Shown piece after piece: positions 34,236-42,704 of a stretch of 49,879 nt of DNA. The notes under the pieces are model-generated. The model did not search any database. It was not told the origin of the DNA and was given only the letters and a program-made list of their open reading frames with translations. The position numbers and the translations under genes are program-made. Source of the stretch: Gemmataceae bacterium (lineage in GTDB: Bacteria > Planctomycetota > Planctomycetia > Gemmatales > Gemmataceae). Position 1 is the stretch's first letter. Every line of letters begins with the position of its first letter. The stretch spans positions 1-49,879 of the forward strand of contig JAIEMG010000158.1 of assembly GCA_019752375.1 (NCBI GenBank), written 5' to 3'.

Positions 34236-34570
34236 ATCGAGGCGAAGTGGTCCTGGTCGATTGGCCGTTCTCCGATCGGACCGGCAGCAAACTACGCCCC
34301 GCCGTGGTAGTACAAGCGGACCTGCTCAACGGCCTGATCGACGATACGGTGCTCATCGCCGTGACGACGAAGAGTCGGTTCGCGGTGACCGAGGTTCTGC
34401 TCGATCCGGTCGTGGAAACGTATTCAGGACTTACACGCCGTTCGTACGCGGTTTGCAACCAGATTTCAACGCTCGACCAATCATTGATTCATCATTTACT
34501 TGGCGTACTCTCTGGCCACGCGATGGTGGAAATCGCTGTGAAGATCAAGAAGGCACTGGAGTTGCCTTAA
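34232..34570 (+). CDS. PemK/MazF-family mRNA interferase toxin
   Basis: The 112-residue product matches the family: N-terminal RGEVVLVDWPFSDRTGSKLRPAVVVQ, then a central beta region (VLIAVTTKSR) and a C-terminal helix (MVEIAVKIKKALEL). The family cleaves RNA sequence-specifically at ribosomes or in free mRNA. Length is typical. Translation is coupled to the upstream small gene by the ATGA overlap. The conserved RPAVVVQ strand, characteristic of MazF, is intact, so the toxin is probably active. Confidence 0.88.
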   Translation: MNRGEVVLVDWPFSDRTGSKLRPAVVVQADLLNGLIDDTVLIAVTTKSRFAVTEVLLDPVVETYSGLTRRSYAVCNQISTLDQSLIHHLLGVLSGHAMVEIAVKIKKALELP

Positions 34571-34639
34571 AGGCGTGGTTCCGCACCGACTCTCATTGGT
34601 CCTAATCGTACAGGTCAAGACCACCTCAAGCGCCGATGC

Positions 34640-37018
34640 TCACGGTTGGCCTCTTGTCTCGCGAATTACCTCGACGTCGTCGAACCAGGCGGTGCCGGTG
34701 GCGTGCATGACACAGCCCACGCGCACCCGCTTGGTGCCGGGCGGTGCGGGGACGGAGGCGGAAAGTTGCTCCCAGCCTTTGGAGCCGTTCTTGATGTGGA
34801 CTCGCGTGTGTTGCAGGAATAGCTGATTTTCCTTGTCGCCCAGGAACTGGACGTAGCCATAAGCGCCGGTGCCCGTCGCGTCCTTGGTCCGGACCCACGT
34901 CGTGAACGTGTAGACGTCACCGGGTTGGGGATTCTCTTCGACGACGCGGTTGATCTGCTGATACGCCAGCGGCTCGCCGGGCGCCACGATGATCTGAAAC
35001 GCCTGCTTTCCTTCACGCGGCTGCTCGGTGGTGGTGCCGAACCTGGCCGTCGAGCGCGTCAGCCAGCCGGTTGACGAGCTCTCGAAGCCCTCCTTGAAGA
35101 TCACCGTCTTGCGCCCCACCGGCAGCGTCGGCCCGCTCTCGCGCATGACGGTGAAGTCGAAATCGGTGAAGCTGTCGCTGCCGTCGTCCTTGTCCGGTCC
35201 GACGCCGACATAGATGGTGTCTCCCGGCGACAAAAAGCCGACGTTCGCGTCGAAGCTGGCCGGCGGGTTGGCGTCCTTCGGCACCTTGCCGAGGAAGAGT
35301 GGACTGCGCCCTCCAAGATGCACGATCAATTCCAGGCCATTGCCGCGGCGCAGGGACGTGTTGCCGATGCGGTAATGCCCGCTGCCGTCGCCGGGCTGAA
35401 TCGTGTAGGCAGCCAACGCGAACACGTCCCATTTGGAGCCCTGGTTGGCGCCACGACCTGGATGGCCGGAGTCCTTGGCCAAGGAAGCAAAGCCGGCAGG
35501 GTCGGGCCGCGGCAAGGGGCCCTTGCCGTCGCCGTTGTACTGGCCGCCCACCCACCACGTCAGCGGCTGATAGTGGGCAGGGTTGCCAATCGGGCCCTTC
35601 GTGTTACCCAGGTACTGCCAGCCAGGCGCGGGCGTCGGCCCCTGGAAACGCTCGCGATAGGAGCCGACCTTACCCGGACCGGGATCGGGCGGCGTCGGAG
35701 TAACCGTCTGTGCGGCGGTCGATGATTCCGGGCTGCCCGACAGTCCGACCGCGACCATGACCACCAGCGCCACCCCCATCGCCAGTGCAAGAGCGACCAG
35801 CGCGAGCCACAAGCGCTGCACGGAGCGATGGGATGCGCTGGGAGCGATCAATCGCGATCGGGAGGCGCCGGGCTTCGGACCGAGAAACGTGCTGCCATCC
35901 AGGTTGACGTTGAGGGTGTCGCTGGAAAGGTCCACCCGGGTCGATGGCGGGCAAAACGGCTGCAGGGCCTGGACGACTTCGCCGGGCGTTTGGAACCGCT
36001 CCTTCGGTTCCTTGGCCAGCATCCGACGCATGACGCGGTCCACGCCGGGAAGCAACGGCGGACGAATCGTGTCGAGCGGCGCTGCCGCGGTCTGGTGTTT
36101 CATCAGTTTCTGCGCCAGCGTGCCGCCCCCGAACGGCGGATGCCCGGTCAGCAGGAAAAAGAACGTGCAGCCGAGGCTATAAATGTCGGCACGAATGTCC
36201 GCTGTGTGGAAATCGAGCGCCTGCTCCGGCGCCATGTAGTCCGGCGTGCCCTGCATCACCGACTGACCACCCGCCACCGTCAGGTTCGCCGTGCTGCTGC
36301 CCGCCATTTCGCCTAGCCGGGCCAACCCCAGGTCGAGCAGCTTGATGCAGGCGCCAGCGCTCCTACCTGCTGACTCCTGACTCCTGATTCCCGACTCTTG
36401 ATTCCTGGTTCCCGCGACCAGCAGGTTGGCCGGCTTGATGTCGCGGTGGATCAGCCCGCGCTCGTGCGCGTACTGCATGCCGACGGCTGCCTGTCGAATG
36501 TACTCGCAAGCCCGTGCCAGCGGCAGCGGCCCGGACTTGGCCACCAGCTCTTCCAGCGTTGTTCCTTCGACGTATTCCAGGGCGAGCACGAGCTGGTTGC
36601 CGATCGGGCCGGCTTCATAGGCATAGACGATATTCGGATGGGAAATCTGACTGGCGACTTCCATCTCGCGGTGGAAGCGTTGGACGACCTCTTTGTCCTT
36701 GGCCGCGTCCGGCCGCAGCACTTTGAGGGCGACGACCTTCTTCATCTGCTGATGCCAGGCCTTGAACACCTGTCCGCCGCCGCCGCTGCCCAGACGGTCC
36801 AGGATGACGTAGGGGCCAAGCAGCAAGTCCGCCGCCCGGCCATTGACCAGCAGCCGCGCCTGAAACAGCGTCAGCCAGCCGCGACGCACCAGCTCCTGCG
36901 CCAGGGCCTGGGCGTTGCCCAGCTTGGTTTGCAGGTGGTTCCTGGCTTCGTCGAGCTGCGCCGGCTGGAGAAATGGCCCCAGCGTTTCGACCAAATCGTT
37001 ACTGGAAGCAATCGCCAT
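34640..37018 (-). CDS. Transmembrane Ser/Thr protein kinase with two C-terminal jelly-roll-like domains
   Basis: The 792-residue product has the shared N-terminal region (RRGWLTLFQARLLVNGRA). The kinase (about 68-345) shows LGSGGGGQVFKA, VALKVLRPD, HRDIKPAN, DLGLAR and GTPDYMAPEQA. Between NLLV and IKLLDLGLAR (the beta7-beta8 hairpin) an insert RNQESGIRSQESAGRSAG is encoded by six tandem heptamers (36371-36412). A transmembrane helix lies at about 418-440. The exterior holds two beta-rich regions (about 455-620 and 640-785). The second (GFESSSTGW...WFDDVEV) resembles a carbohydrate-binding jelly roll. Ligand and substrate are unknown. Confidence 0.9.
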   Translation of the reverse strand: MAIASSNDLVETLGPFLQPAQLDEARNHLQTKLGNAQALAQELVRRGWLTLFQARLLVNGRAADLLLGPYVILDRLGSGGGGQVFKAWHQQMKKVVALKVLRPDAAKDKEVVQRFHREMEVASQISHPNIVYAYEAGPIGNQLVLALEYVEGTTLEELVAKSGPLPLARACEYIRQAAVGMQYAHERGLIHRDIKPANLLVAGTRNQESGIRSQESAGRSAGACIKLLDLGLARLGEMAGSSTANLTVAGGQSVMQGTPDYMAPEQALDFHTADIRADIYSLGCTFFFLLTGHPPFGGGTLAQKLMKHQTAAAPLDTIRPPLLPGVDRVMRRMLAKEPKERFQTPGEVVQALQPFCPPSTRVDLSSDTLNVNLDGSTFLGPKPGASRSRLIAPSASHRSVQRLWLALVALALAMGVALVVMVAVGLSGSPESSTAAQTVTPTPPDPGPGKVGSYRERFQGPTPAPGWQYLGNTKGPIGNPAHYQPLTWWVGGQYNGDGKGPLPRPDPAGFASLAKDSGHPGRGANQGSKWDVFALAAYTIQPGDGSGHYRIGNTSLRRGNGLELIVHLGGRSPLFLGKVPKDANPPASFDANVGFLSPGDTIYVGVGPDKDDGSDSFTDFDFTVMRESGPTLPVGRKTVIFKEGFESSSTGWLTRSTARFGTTTEQPREGKQAFQIIVAPGEPLAYQQINRVVEENPQPGDVYTFTTWVRTKDATGTGAYGYVQFLGDKENQLFLQHTRVHIKNGSKGWEQLSASVPAPPGTKRVRVGCVMHATGTAWFDDVEVIRETRGQP
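36371..36412. repeat. Six tandem heptamers inside a kinase gene
   Basis: Reading the plus strand: TGACTCC, TGACTCC, TGATTCC, CGACTCT, TGATTCC, TGGTTCC, 42 nt in all, so the reading frame is kept. They encode most of the beta7-beta8 insert of the kinase. The pattern resembles the short tandem heptanucleotide repeats known from cyanobacterial genomes. Confidence 0.85.
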
Positions 37019-37135
37019 CCGGGGCCGCTCTCGTCCTGAGGTTCGAGGTGGATTTCTTTGTCTGGAAGATAACCAGCCGTCCGGGAAGCCGCAAAGATTT
37101 TAGCGGGAGACAGAATCGGGGCGGCCGAAGGGAGG

Positions 37136-37342
37136 TTACTCGAATACTTCGCGGGTTACCTGCTGACCGGTCAGCGACTTCTCGGCCAGTTCTCGGTTGG
37201 CCTCCAGCACCAGCGCGACGGCTTCGCGAAGGTTTTCTCGCGCTTCGTCCAAGGTGTCGCCCTGAGTGTTCGCCCCAGGCAGCTCCTCAACGAAAGCGAT
37301 GTAGCCTTCGGGGACCTGCATGTAGACGGCTGTTAGTTGCAT
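37136..37342 (-). CDS. HicB-like antitoxin-family protein without a visible HicA
   Basis: The 68-residue product matches the short HicB-like beta-alpha-beta domain: YIAFVEELPGANTQGDTLDEARENLREAVALVLE. This domain is a partial RNase-H-like fold. In complete systems HicB neutralises the HicA mRNA toxin encoded next to it. Neither side here encodes a HicA-like protein, so this is an orphan antitoxin or a solitary domain protein of the UPF0150 type. It lies between a kinase and the DUF7689-like gene, on the same strand. Confidence 0.78.
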   Translation of the reverse strand: MQLTAVYMQVPEGYIAFVEELPGANTQGDTLDEARENLREAVALVLEANRELAEKSLTGQQVTREVFE

Positions 37343-37460
37343 GGCGTGCCTCTGATCCCAAATCTAGCGAAACGACTTGTCGTTGCGTCAACGGGGCATT
37401 TCCGCCGGCTTCCAGAAGTCCGCTGCCATGATAGGCTTTTACCCGTTCAGCGTGCGTTTG

Positions 37461-38405
37461 CTACCGATTGGCAAACCAGGCTTGCACGACGCGCTGTGCT
37501 CGCCCTTGTTCACCCTCGAGAATCCGCTCATCGTCGGGCTCGAACTGAACAAGCAATTGATCGTTGGGTTGAATCGCGTCGTACAACTGAAGCGCGAGGA
37601 AGTTCTCGGGATCCGCGAGGGACTGCACAACCAGCGGGATGATCGCTGGACCCAGCGCGATCAGCGCGTCGTATTCCCGGCCAATGGCCCGAGTGTGCGG
37701 ATTGGAACTGAACGCCAATCCGCCACTAAACCATGTCCCTTTCCAGGCGGCGAACGCACGCTCGTAGGATGCACGGAGTTCCGGCGTGAGGCGATCTCGC
37801 TCTTGCGCGAGGACTTTGCGTTGGGCTGCCGAGAGGTATGATTTGGCCGTCTTCTCCTTCATGATCTGCTCCACAAGTCCTTCGTTCGTCGCCGTCACGT
37901 CGCGGCCTTGTCGGTAGAAGGCAACCACTCGGCCGTAACTGCTGCCGACCAATTCTCCTAAACCGTGCTGAATGCGAAGGTCTCCGCCACACTTAGACTC
38001 CCAGCGTGGACCGTGTCCCGGCCCGCTGACCGATCCGTGCGTCATGTTGGCGGTCGAGTGGCCCCAGGCGGCAATCGGCCCATCTCCCGCACGGACAAAC
38101 CCGAATCTGCGGTAGAAGGTGTCGAAATTTGCCAGGGTGCCGCCCGGCCAAAGCCAGCGTGTAGTGATGTCCACAGTCCAGGCGATGCAATTGTATACCG
38201 TTGATATCTCGTCTGTCACGATGGCCCGGTCAACATCGAGACCAGGGAAACTCGCTTTGAAACGCGTCTTTTCGGCGGGAGTCATCGGCCTCGTCATGGG
38301 GACTACCTTTGGAGACCAGTGCAGTACCCAGCACTTCCATTGTGTCGCAGCGACGCAATCCTCTGCATGCACGTCCGGACTGAGTTTAGCGGCCTTCTCG
38401 ATCAT
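37461..38405 (-). CDS. DUF7689-like protein of unknown function, coupled to the aminotransferase gene
   Basis: The 314-residue frame starts at ATG 38405, whose ATGA overlaps the stop of the aminotransferase gene. An internal ATG at 38297 (MTRPMTPAEKTRF) begins where the recognisable domain starts, so the first 36 residues are uncertain. The signature TVYNCIAWTVDITTRWLWPGG, then a single-residue-rich FYRRFGF and IAAWGH, resembles the DUF7689 family with its Asn-Cys-x-x-Trp motif. The Asn-Cys pair and a later His could suggest a papain-like arrangement, but that is speculation. A C-terminal helical part (YDALIALGPAIIPLVVQSL) resembles a HEAT-like pair. Function is unknown. Confidence 0.72.
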   Translation of the reverse strand: MIEKAAKLSPDVHAEDCVAATQWKCWVLHWSPKVVPMTRPMTPAEKTRFKASFPGLDVDRAIVTDEISTVYNCIAWTVDITTRWLWPGGTLANFDTFYRRFGFVRAGDGPIAAWGHSTANMTHGSVSGPGHGPRWESKCGGDLRIQHGLGELVGSSYGRVVAFYRQGRDVTATNEGLVEQIMKEKTAKSYLSAAQRKVLAQERDRLTPELRASYERAFAAWKGTWFSGGLAFSSNPHTRAIGREYDALIALGPAIIPLVVQSLADPENFLALQLYDAIQPNDQLLVQFEPDDERILEGEQGRAQRVVQAWFANR

Positions 38406-39760
38406 CGCTCGTTGCGCACCGCCTCAATCGTCCCAGCCACCGCCGTCACGGTGCGCTCTACATCCGCCTCGCTATGCGCCGCAGCCGTCATGCCGCCAAG
38501 GCCAGGAAGGTCGACGCCATGAATCGCCATGCCGCGGCGGAACGCATGCACGAGCCCGCGCGCCTTGGGAGCTTCCAGTTGCCGATAGTCGCCATCATAC
38601 GGGACGAATGCATCGCTGGTCGGACGGGCCCCACGGTAGTCGGGCAACAGCTTGAAGCCGGAGAACTCGCCGTAGGCCGCCCAGTCCCAGCGGCGCTCGG
38701 CGAACAGGGCGTTGAGCCGCTGGCGCAGCAGCTGGGCGATGCGGTTGGCGTGGCGGCTCGGCTCGCCGGTCGCCACCAGACGCAGCGTCGCGGCGCCGGC
38801 GGCGGCGGAGAGGGGGTTCGCATTGAAGGTGCCGGGGTGCTTCATCTTGGGCTTGTTGGCACGGAACTCCAGCGCGGCCATCACGTCGGCCCGGCCGGCC
38901 AGGCAGCCGCCAGGAAGGCCGCCGGCAAGGACCTTGGCCAGCGTCGTCAGGTCCGGCGTGATGCCGTAGTGGCCCTGGGCACCCCCAGGATGGACGCGGA
39001 AGCCGGTGATCACTTCGTCGAAGATCAGCAGCCGGCCCAGGCTGCTCGTCAGCTCGCGCAGGGCGCCAAGGAAGTCGCCGCCAATTGGCACCGAGCCGAA
39101 ATGGCCGCCGGTCGGTTCGAGGATGACGCAGCCGATGAGCGGATCGCTCGCCAGGGCGCGCTCGACGGCGGCAATGTCGTTGGGCGGGACGATCACGGTC
39201 TCGGACTGGACCTCGGCGGGGATGCCGGGCACGGGCGCGCCGTCGAAGGGAGCGTCGGCGCCGGGGATCACGAAGTCGTGCCAGCCGTGGAAATGGCCGG
39301 CGAGCTTGAGGACGCGCGGCCGGTTGGTGAAGATGCGCGCCAGGCGCAGCGCCATGAGCGTCGCCTCGGTGCCGGAGGAGACGAAGCGCATCTTCTCGGC
39401 GCTCGGCACCAGCTTGCGCACCCATTCACCCCATTCGATCTCCAGCTCGTGACAGGCGCCCGGGTGGGTGGCGCGTGCCACCTGCCGCTGCACCGCCGCG
39501 ACCACCTCGGGATGGCTGTGTCCCAGGAGCAGCGAGCCGTGGCCGGACCAGTAATCGATCAGCTCGTGACCATCCACGTCCCACTTGTGTGCGCCCAGGG
39601 CGCGATCGACGTAGATCGGGAACGGCTCCAGGTGGCGCAGGTCGTGGGTGACGCCGTTGGGAAAGAGCGTGTGCGCCTTGTCGAAGAGCCGGCGCGACCC
39701 GGCGAATTCGGCTTCGAAGCGCTGCGTCAACGAGGGTGCGAGGAGAGTTTCGGCGGACAT
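38402..39760 (-). CDS. Class III PLP aminotransferase, glutamate-1-semialdehyde-aminomutase-like
   Basis: The 452-residue product starts at ATG 39760, with TGGAGG 6 nt upstream. Fold-type I landmarks are present: SSGTEATLMALRLAR (phosphate loop), HFHGWHD, IFDEVITGFR with Asp248, and the Schiff-base lysine Lys276 in TTLAKVLAGGLPGG. The ending TFNANPLSAAAG is also typical. The layout matches glutamate-1-semialdehyde 2,1-aminomutase (HemL, about 426 residues). Many homologues act on other amino-ketones, and the coupled DUF7689-like partner is not a haem gene, so the substrate is left open. It acts in the cytoplasm. Confidence 0.88.
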   Translation of the reverse strand: MSAETLLAPSLTQRFEAEFAGSRRLFDKAHTLFPNGVTHDLRHLEPFPIYVDRALGAHKWDVDGHELIDYWSGHGSLLLGHSHPEVVAAVQRQVARATHPGACHELEIEWGEWVRKLVPSAEKMRFVSSGTEATLMALRLARIFTNRPRVLKLAGHFHGWHDFVIPGADAPFDGAPVPGIPAEVQSETVIVPPNDIAAVERALASDPLIGCVILEPTGGHFGSVPIGGDFLGALRELTSSLGRLLIFDEVITGFRVHPGGAQGHYGITPDLTTLAKVLAGGLPGGCLAGRADVMAALEFRANKPKMKHPGTFNANPLSAAAGAATLRLVATGEPSRHANRIAQLLRQRLNALFAERRWDWAAYGEFSGFKLLPDYRGARPTSDAFVPYDGDYRQLEAPKARGLVHAFRRGMAIHGVDLPGLGGMTAAAHSEADVERTVTAVAGTIEAVRNER

Positions 39761-39858
39761 GGCAAGCCTCCAGGAATGAAACCGCAGCCGCATGGTACGG
39801 CATGCGGACAGTGGAATCTCGTGTTTTTCGGCCAGGTGGGAGCGCGAATCCGGAGAAG

Positions 39859-40145
39859 GGGTATGGCAAAATTCCCTGGCGTCCTCGGAGGGGCCGTCTC
39901 GAGTTCGGCACGGTCTGCATGCCGGCTTCAGCCGGCTCCCCATCTGCCACCACCTTCAGGTGGTGGTCGCGGGGGCGTGCCTGTCGCAACCGGCTTCAGC
40001 CGGGCTTGGAACGCGTTCACGCACTGGGGCAGCGCGGCGGCTCAAGCCAGTATGGAGAAGTCCGGCTGAAGCCGGCTGCGAGAGACCCGAGGCGGCCTGG
40101 ATCCACCACCTGAAGGTGGTGGCAGACGGGGAGCCGGCGGGAGCC
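39859..40145. repeat. Dispersed repeat copy upstream of the aminotransferase gene, with REP-like palindromes
   Basis: 39859-39966 is similar to 42631-42742: both begin GGGTAYGGCARAATT, continue CCTGGCGTCC and end in GCCGGCTTCAGCCGG and CCACCACCTTCAGGTGGTGG. Around 40099-40145 lies another partial copy (CACCTGAAGGTGG, GGCAGACGGGGAGCCGGC). No gene is supported. Confidence 0.75.
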
Positions 40146-40176
40146 GGCAGCCAGACCAGCGCAAAAGTGATAGGCA

Positions 40177-40375
40177 ACTTCCGTGCGACAGGATCCCGCT
40201 CGGAACTCTGGCGAGTTCCGCTACAGGACATAAAGCGCGCCGTGGAGCGGAAGTCGCCAGACTTCCGTGCGACAGGATCCCGCTCGGAACTCTGGCGAGT
40301 TCCGCTACAGGACATAAAGCGCGCCGTGCACTGCGACAGGTCCCCGTTCGGAACTCTGGCGAGTTCCGCTACAGG
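40177..40375. repeat. Tandem 84-bp period repeat, two full copies and a partial third
   Basis: 68 nt at 40177-40244 are identical to 40261-40328. A third, shorter and diverged copy covers about 40330-40375. Each copy contains the hairpin CGGAACTctggcgAGTTCCG. It lies just downstream of the kinase gene end (40395, minus strand) and might act as its terminator. Confidence 0.9.
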
Positions 40376-40394
40376 GAGCGCGTCGTGTAGCGGC

Positions 40395-42284
40395 TTATTT
40401 ACCACGCACCAGCACGCGCAGTCGCTTCACGCGATAGGTGTCCGCGTTGCCGGTAAACGTCCAGTCCGGGTTCCCATTCGGATTGTTGCCGATGCCGATT
40501 TCCGCTTTGTTGCCGGCTTTCCACTTATTGATCGCGAACAGCGTCTGCTTCGCATCGTGATTGTGGACCTGCATGCAGCCATGACCGTCCTGCGGACCGG
40601 CCATCTGGTCGCCGAAATCGTATTTCCCGGAGTCCGCGTTGGGCACGTTCTTGGCGTTGGCCGGGCCGTAATTGTTCGGCCAGAACTCGATGTTGCCTCC
40701 CGTGATCCCGGTCCCGGTGACGATGCCGCTGACGTTCGAGTAGACGTTCATGTTCGCGACGTTCATTTGAAAGGTCGCGCCGCTCGCGATCGTGGGCACG
40801 CCGATCTTCTTCGCGTCCGTCGTGAATGCGTCCATCGACACGTACAGGTACTGCGCCTCGCCTTCATTGCGACGCAGCTCGATAAAATAGGCGATGCGGT
40901 CGAACGGCCGGGTAATCTTCGCCTGCCGGTCTTGGTCGTAGACGATTTGGTGCGCCAGCCGCGCCAGGTTCAGGTCATAGACGAGCTGGTAGTCCCGAGC
41001 TTCCGGCACGGTGGCCTCCGGACTGTCCGGCGCCGGCGGCGGAAGTGGCTTCGTTTCCGCCACGGCCACGGCGCCCCGCTCCGGAACGGAGCCGGAGGGG
41101 CGCAGCAGGAGGAATAGCGGGACGGACAGGAGTAACAGCACCGCACCCGCCGCCGCGGCAAGGAGAATCGGGCGGCGAGACGGGCGTCTTGGCTGATTCA
41201 ATGTCGCCAGCGCCTCGGCGACCTGGCTGGGCGTCTGGTAGCGGGCATTGGGGTTCTTGGCAAGCATTCGCCCGACGATGGCAACCAGTCCGTCCGGCAC
41301 GTCCGGCCGGCGTTCCTTCAAGCTGGGCGGCTCCGCTTGCTGATGCCGCATCAGCTTGACGGCCAGGGGACCGCTGCCAAACGGCGGTTTCCCGGTAAGC
41401 AGATAGAAAAAGGTGCATCCCAGGCTGTAGATGTCGGCACGGATGTCGGCGCGATGAAAGTCCAGCGCCTGTTCGGGCGCCTGATAATCGACCGTGCCCA
41501 GCGTCACTGTGCCGTCGCTGGTCAGGAACGTGTTCTCCCGCGCCCGGGTCTTGTTGTCGCCATGCAGCCGGGCCAGCCCCAGGTCGACGATCTTGACGAC
41601 TTTCCAGTTCGAAGTTTCAGGTTCAAAGTTAGCTTGTTTTGAACCTGGAACTTTGAACCTTGAACCTTGAACTTGCGTCACCAGCAGATTCGACGGCTTG
41701 ATGTCCCGATGCACCAGTCCATGCTGATGTGCGTGTTGCAGGCCAAGAGCGGCCTGGCGCACGTACTCGCAGGCATGCTCGATGCTCAGCGGGCCGGACT
41801 GCTTTACCAGCCGCTCCAGATCGGTGCCGGCGACGTATTCCATGGCCAGGAAGTGTGTCGCGCCGACCGGACCGGCATCGAAGGCACGAATGAGGTTGGG
41901 ATGCTCGGGCAGGTGACCGGCGACCTCGATCTCGCGATAGAACCGGCTAACCGTCTCGCTGTCCGCCACCAGCTCCGGCCGCAGCACCTTGAGCGCCACG
42001 ACGCGATTGAGGCTGCCATGCCGCGCCTTGAAGACCTGGCCCATGCCGCCTTCGCCCAACCGCTCGAGAAGGAGATAGGGACCGACGAGCAGATCGCCGC
42101 CGCGCCCCAGCATGAGCTGATTCACCTGAAACGGCGTCAGCCAGCCGCGCTGCAGCAGGTGTTGCGCCAGCGCACGCGTTCCGCCGGATTCGGCCTGCTG
42201 CCGAATCGCATCGTCCAGCTGCGTCGCGGGCAAGATCGCGACGGCGCGCAGCGCATCGAGGAACGTGTCAGTGCTGACGGCCAT
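40395..42284 (-). CDS. Transmembrane Ser/Thr protein kinase with a C-terminal esterase-associated domain
   Basis: The 629-residue product starts at ATG 42284, 48 nt below a good promoter. It has the shared N-terminal region (RGWLTPFQVNQLMLGRG) and the kinase (about 70-340): LGEGGMGQVFKA, VALKVLRPE, HRDIKPSN, DLGLAR, GTVDYQAPEQA. An insert between NLLV and VKIVDLGLAR (QGSRFKVPGSKQANFEPETSN) is partly encoded by tandem heptamers. A transmembrane helix lies at about 365-390. The outer domain (about 430-629; FDRIAYFIEL, GGNIEFWPNNYGPANA, GHGCMQVHNH, TYRVKRLRVLVR) resembles a module I associate with planctomycete sialate O-acetylesterases, which would suggest carbohydrate sensing. That link is from memory. 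Confidence 0.9.
   Translation of the reverse strand: MAVSTDTFLDALRAVAILPATQLDDAIRQQAESGGTRALAQHLLQRGWLTPFQVNQLMLGRGGDLLVGPYLLLERLGEGGMGQVFKARHGSLNRVVALKVLRPELVADSETVSRFYREIEVAGHLPEHPNLIRAFDAGPVGATHFLAMEYVAGTDLERLVKQSGPLSIEHACEYVRQAALGLQHAHQHGLVHRDIKPSNLLVTQVQGSRFKVPGSKQANFEPETSNWKVVKIVDLGLARLHGDNKTRARENTFLTSDGTVTLGTVDYQAPEQALDFHRADIRADIYSLGCTFFYLLTGKPPFGSGPLAVKLMRHQQAEPPSLKERRPDVPDGLVAIVGRMLAKNPNARYQTPSQVAEALATLNQPRRPSRRPILLAAAAGAVLLLLSVPLFLLLRPSGSVPERGAVAVAETKPLPPPAPDSPEATVPEARDYQLVYDLNLARLAHQIVYDQDRQAKITRPFDRIAYFIELRRNEGEAQYLYVSMDAFTTDAKKIGVPTIASGATFQMNVANMNVYSNVSGIVTGTGITGGNIEFWPNNYGPANAKNVPNADSGKYDFGDQMAGPQDGHGCMQVHNHDAKQTLFAINKWKAGNKAEIGIGNNPNGNPDWTFTGNADTYRVKRLRVLVRGK
41639..41673. repeat. 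Five tandem heptamers inside a second kinase gene
   Basis: Reading the plus strand: TTGAACC, TGGAACT, TTGAACC, TTGAACC, TTGAACT. A related inverted stretch (TTCAGGTTCAAAGTT) lies just before, at about 41616. The array falls in the same beta7-beta8 position as the heptamers in the kinase at 34640-37018, with a different unit sequence. Confidence 0.85.
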
Positions 42285-42332
42285 GGTCGGCTCGGCTTGA
42301 AACCTGGAGAGCGAGCAATCAACCGCTGGTCG

Positions 42333-42362
42333 ATTATAGCTTGCGGCCGACCAGCATGCCAC
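42333..42362 (-). promoter_or_regulatory. Sigma-70-type promoter of the kinase gene
   Basis: On the minus strand, GTGGCA (-35, 42362-42357, four of six consensus bases) is separated by 18 nt from a perfect TATAAT (-10, 42338-42333). The predicted start of transcription is near 42326, about 40 nt before the kinase ATG. Confidence 0.7.
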
Positions 42363-42395
42363 GGCCGAGAGGTTCTAGCAAGACAACGGGTATGG

Positions 42396-42630
42396 CAGAA
42401 TGCCATTCACTTGAGGCGAGCATCTGGAGATACCGCTCCGGTGGCACGGACATTTCTGTCCGTGCGGTCGGAAAATTGCACGGACAGAAATGTCCGTGCC
42501 ACGGAGAACTCGCTTACTGATCGCTGCGCGGACAATGCGACCAAACGGGCTCCCCTCTCTCCCGAGTACAGGGGCGAGGGGGGCCGAATGTGGCATTGAC
42601 CGCGCAGCGATCAGTAAGTGAATGGCATTC
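42396..42630. repeat. Composite nested inverted-repeat element of about 235 bp
   Basis: The outer arms are AATGCCATTCACTT (about 42400) and AAGTGAATGGCATT (42616-42629). Inside are CTTACTGATCGCTGCGCGG (about 42512) with its complement at about 42600, and a perfect 25-bp pair 42441-42465/42478-42502 containing GGCACGGACATTTCTGTCC. There is no ORF. It looks like a MITE or REP cluster. Confidence 0.75.
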
Positions 42631-42704
42631 GGGTACGGCAGAATTTCCTGGCGTCCTTGGAGAGCATAATTTCGCGTTGGGCATGGTCTGCTTTGCCGGC
42701 TTCA

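Noticed and set aside
37343..37460. A HicA toxin remnant beside the HicB-like gene
   Set aside because: No frame in this gap shows the HicA signature (a GSHxxF-type motif).
40177..40375. Tandem repeats considered as a CRISPR array
   Set aside because: The repeat unit is 68 nt with a 16-nt spacer, the third copy is truncated, and there are no cas genes. The unit contains its own hairpin.
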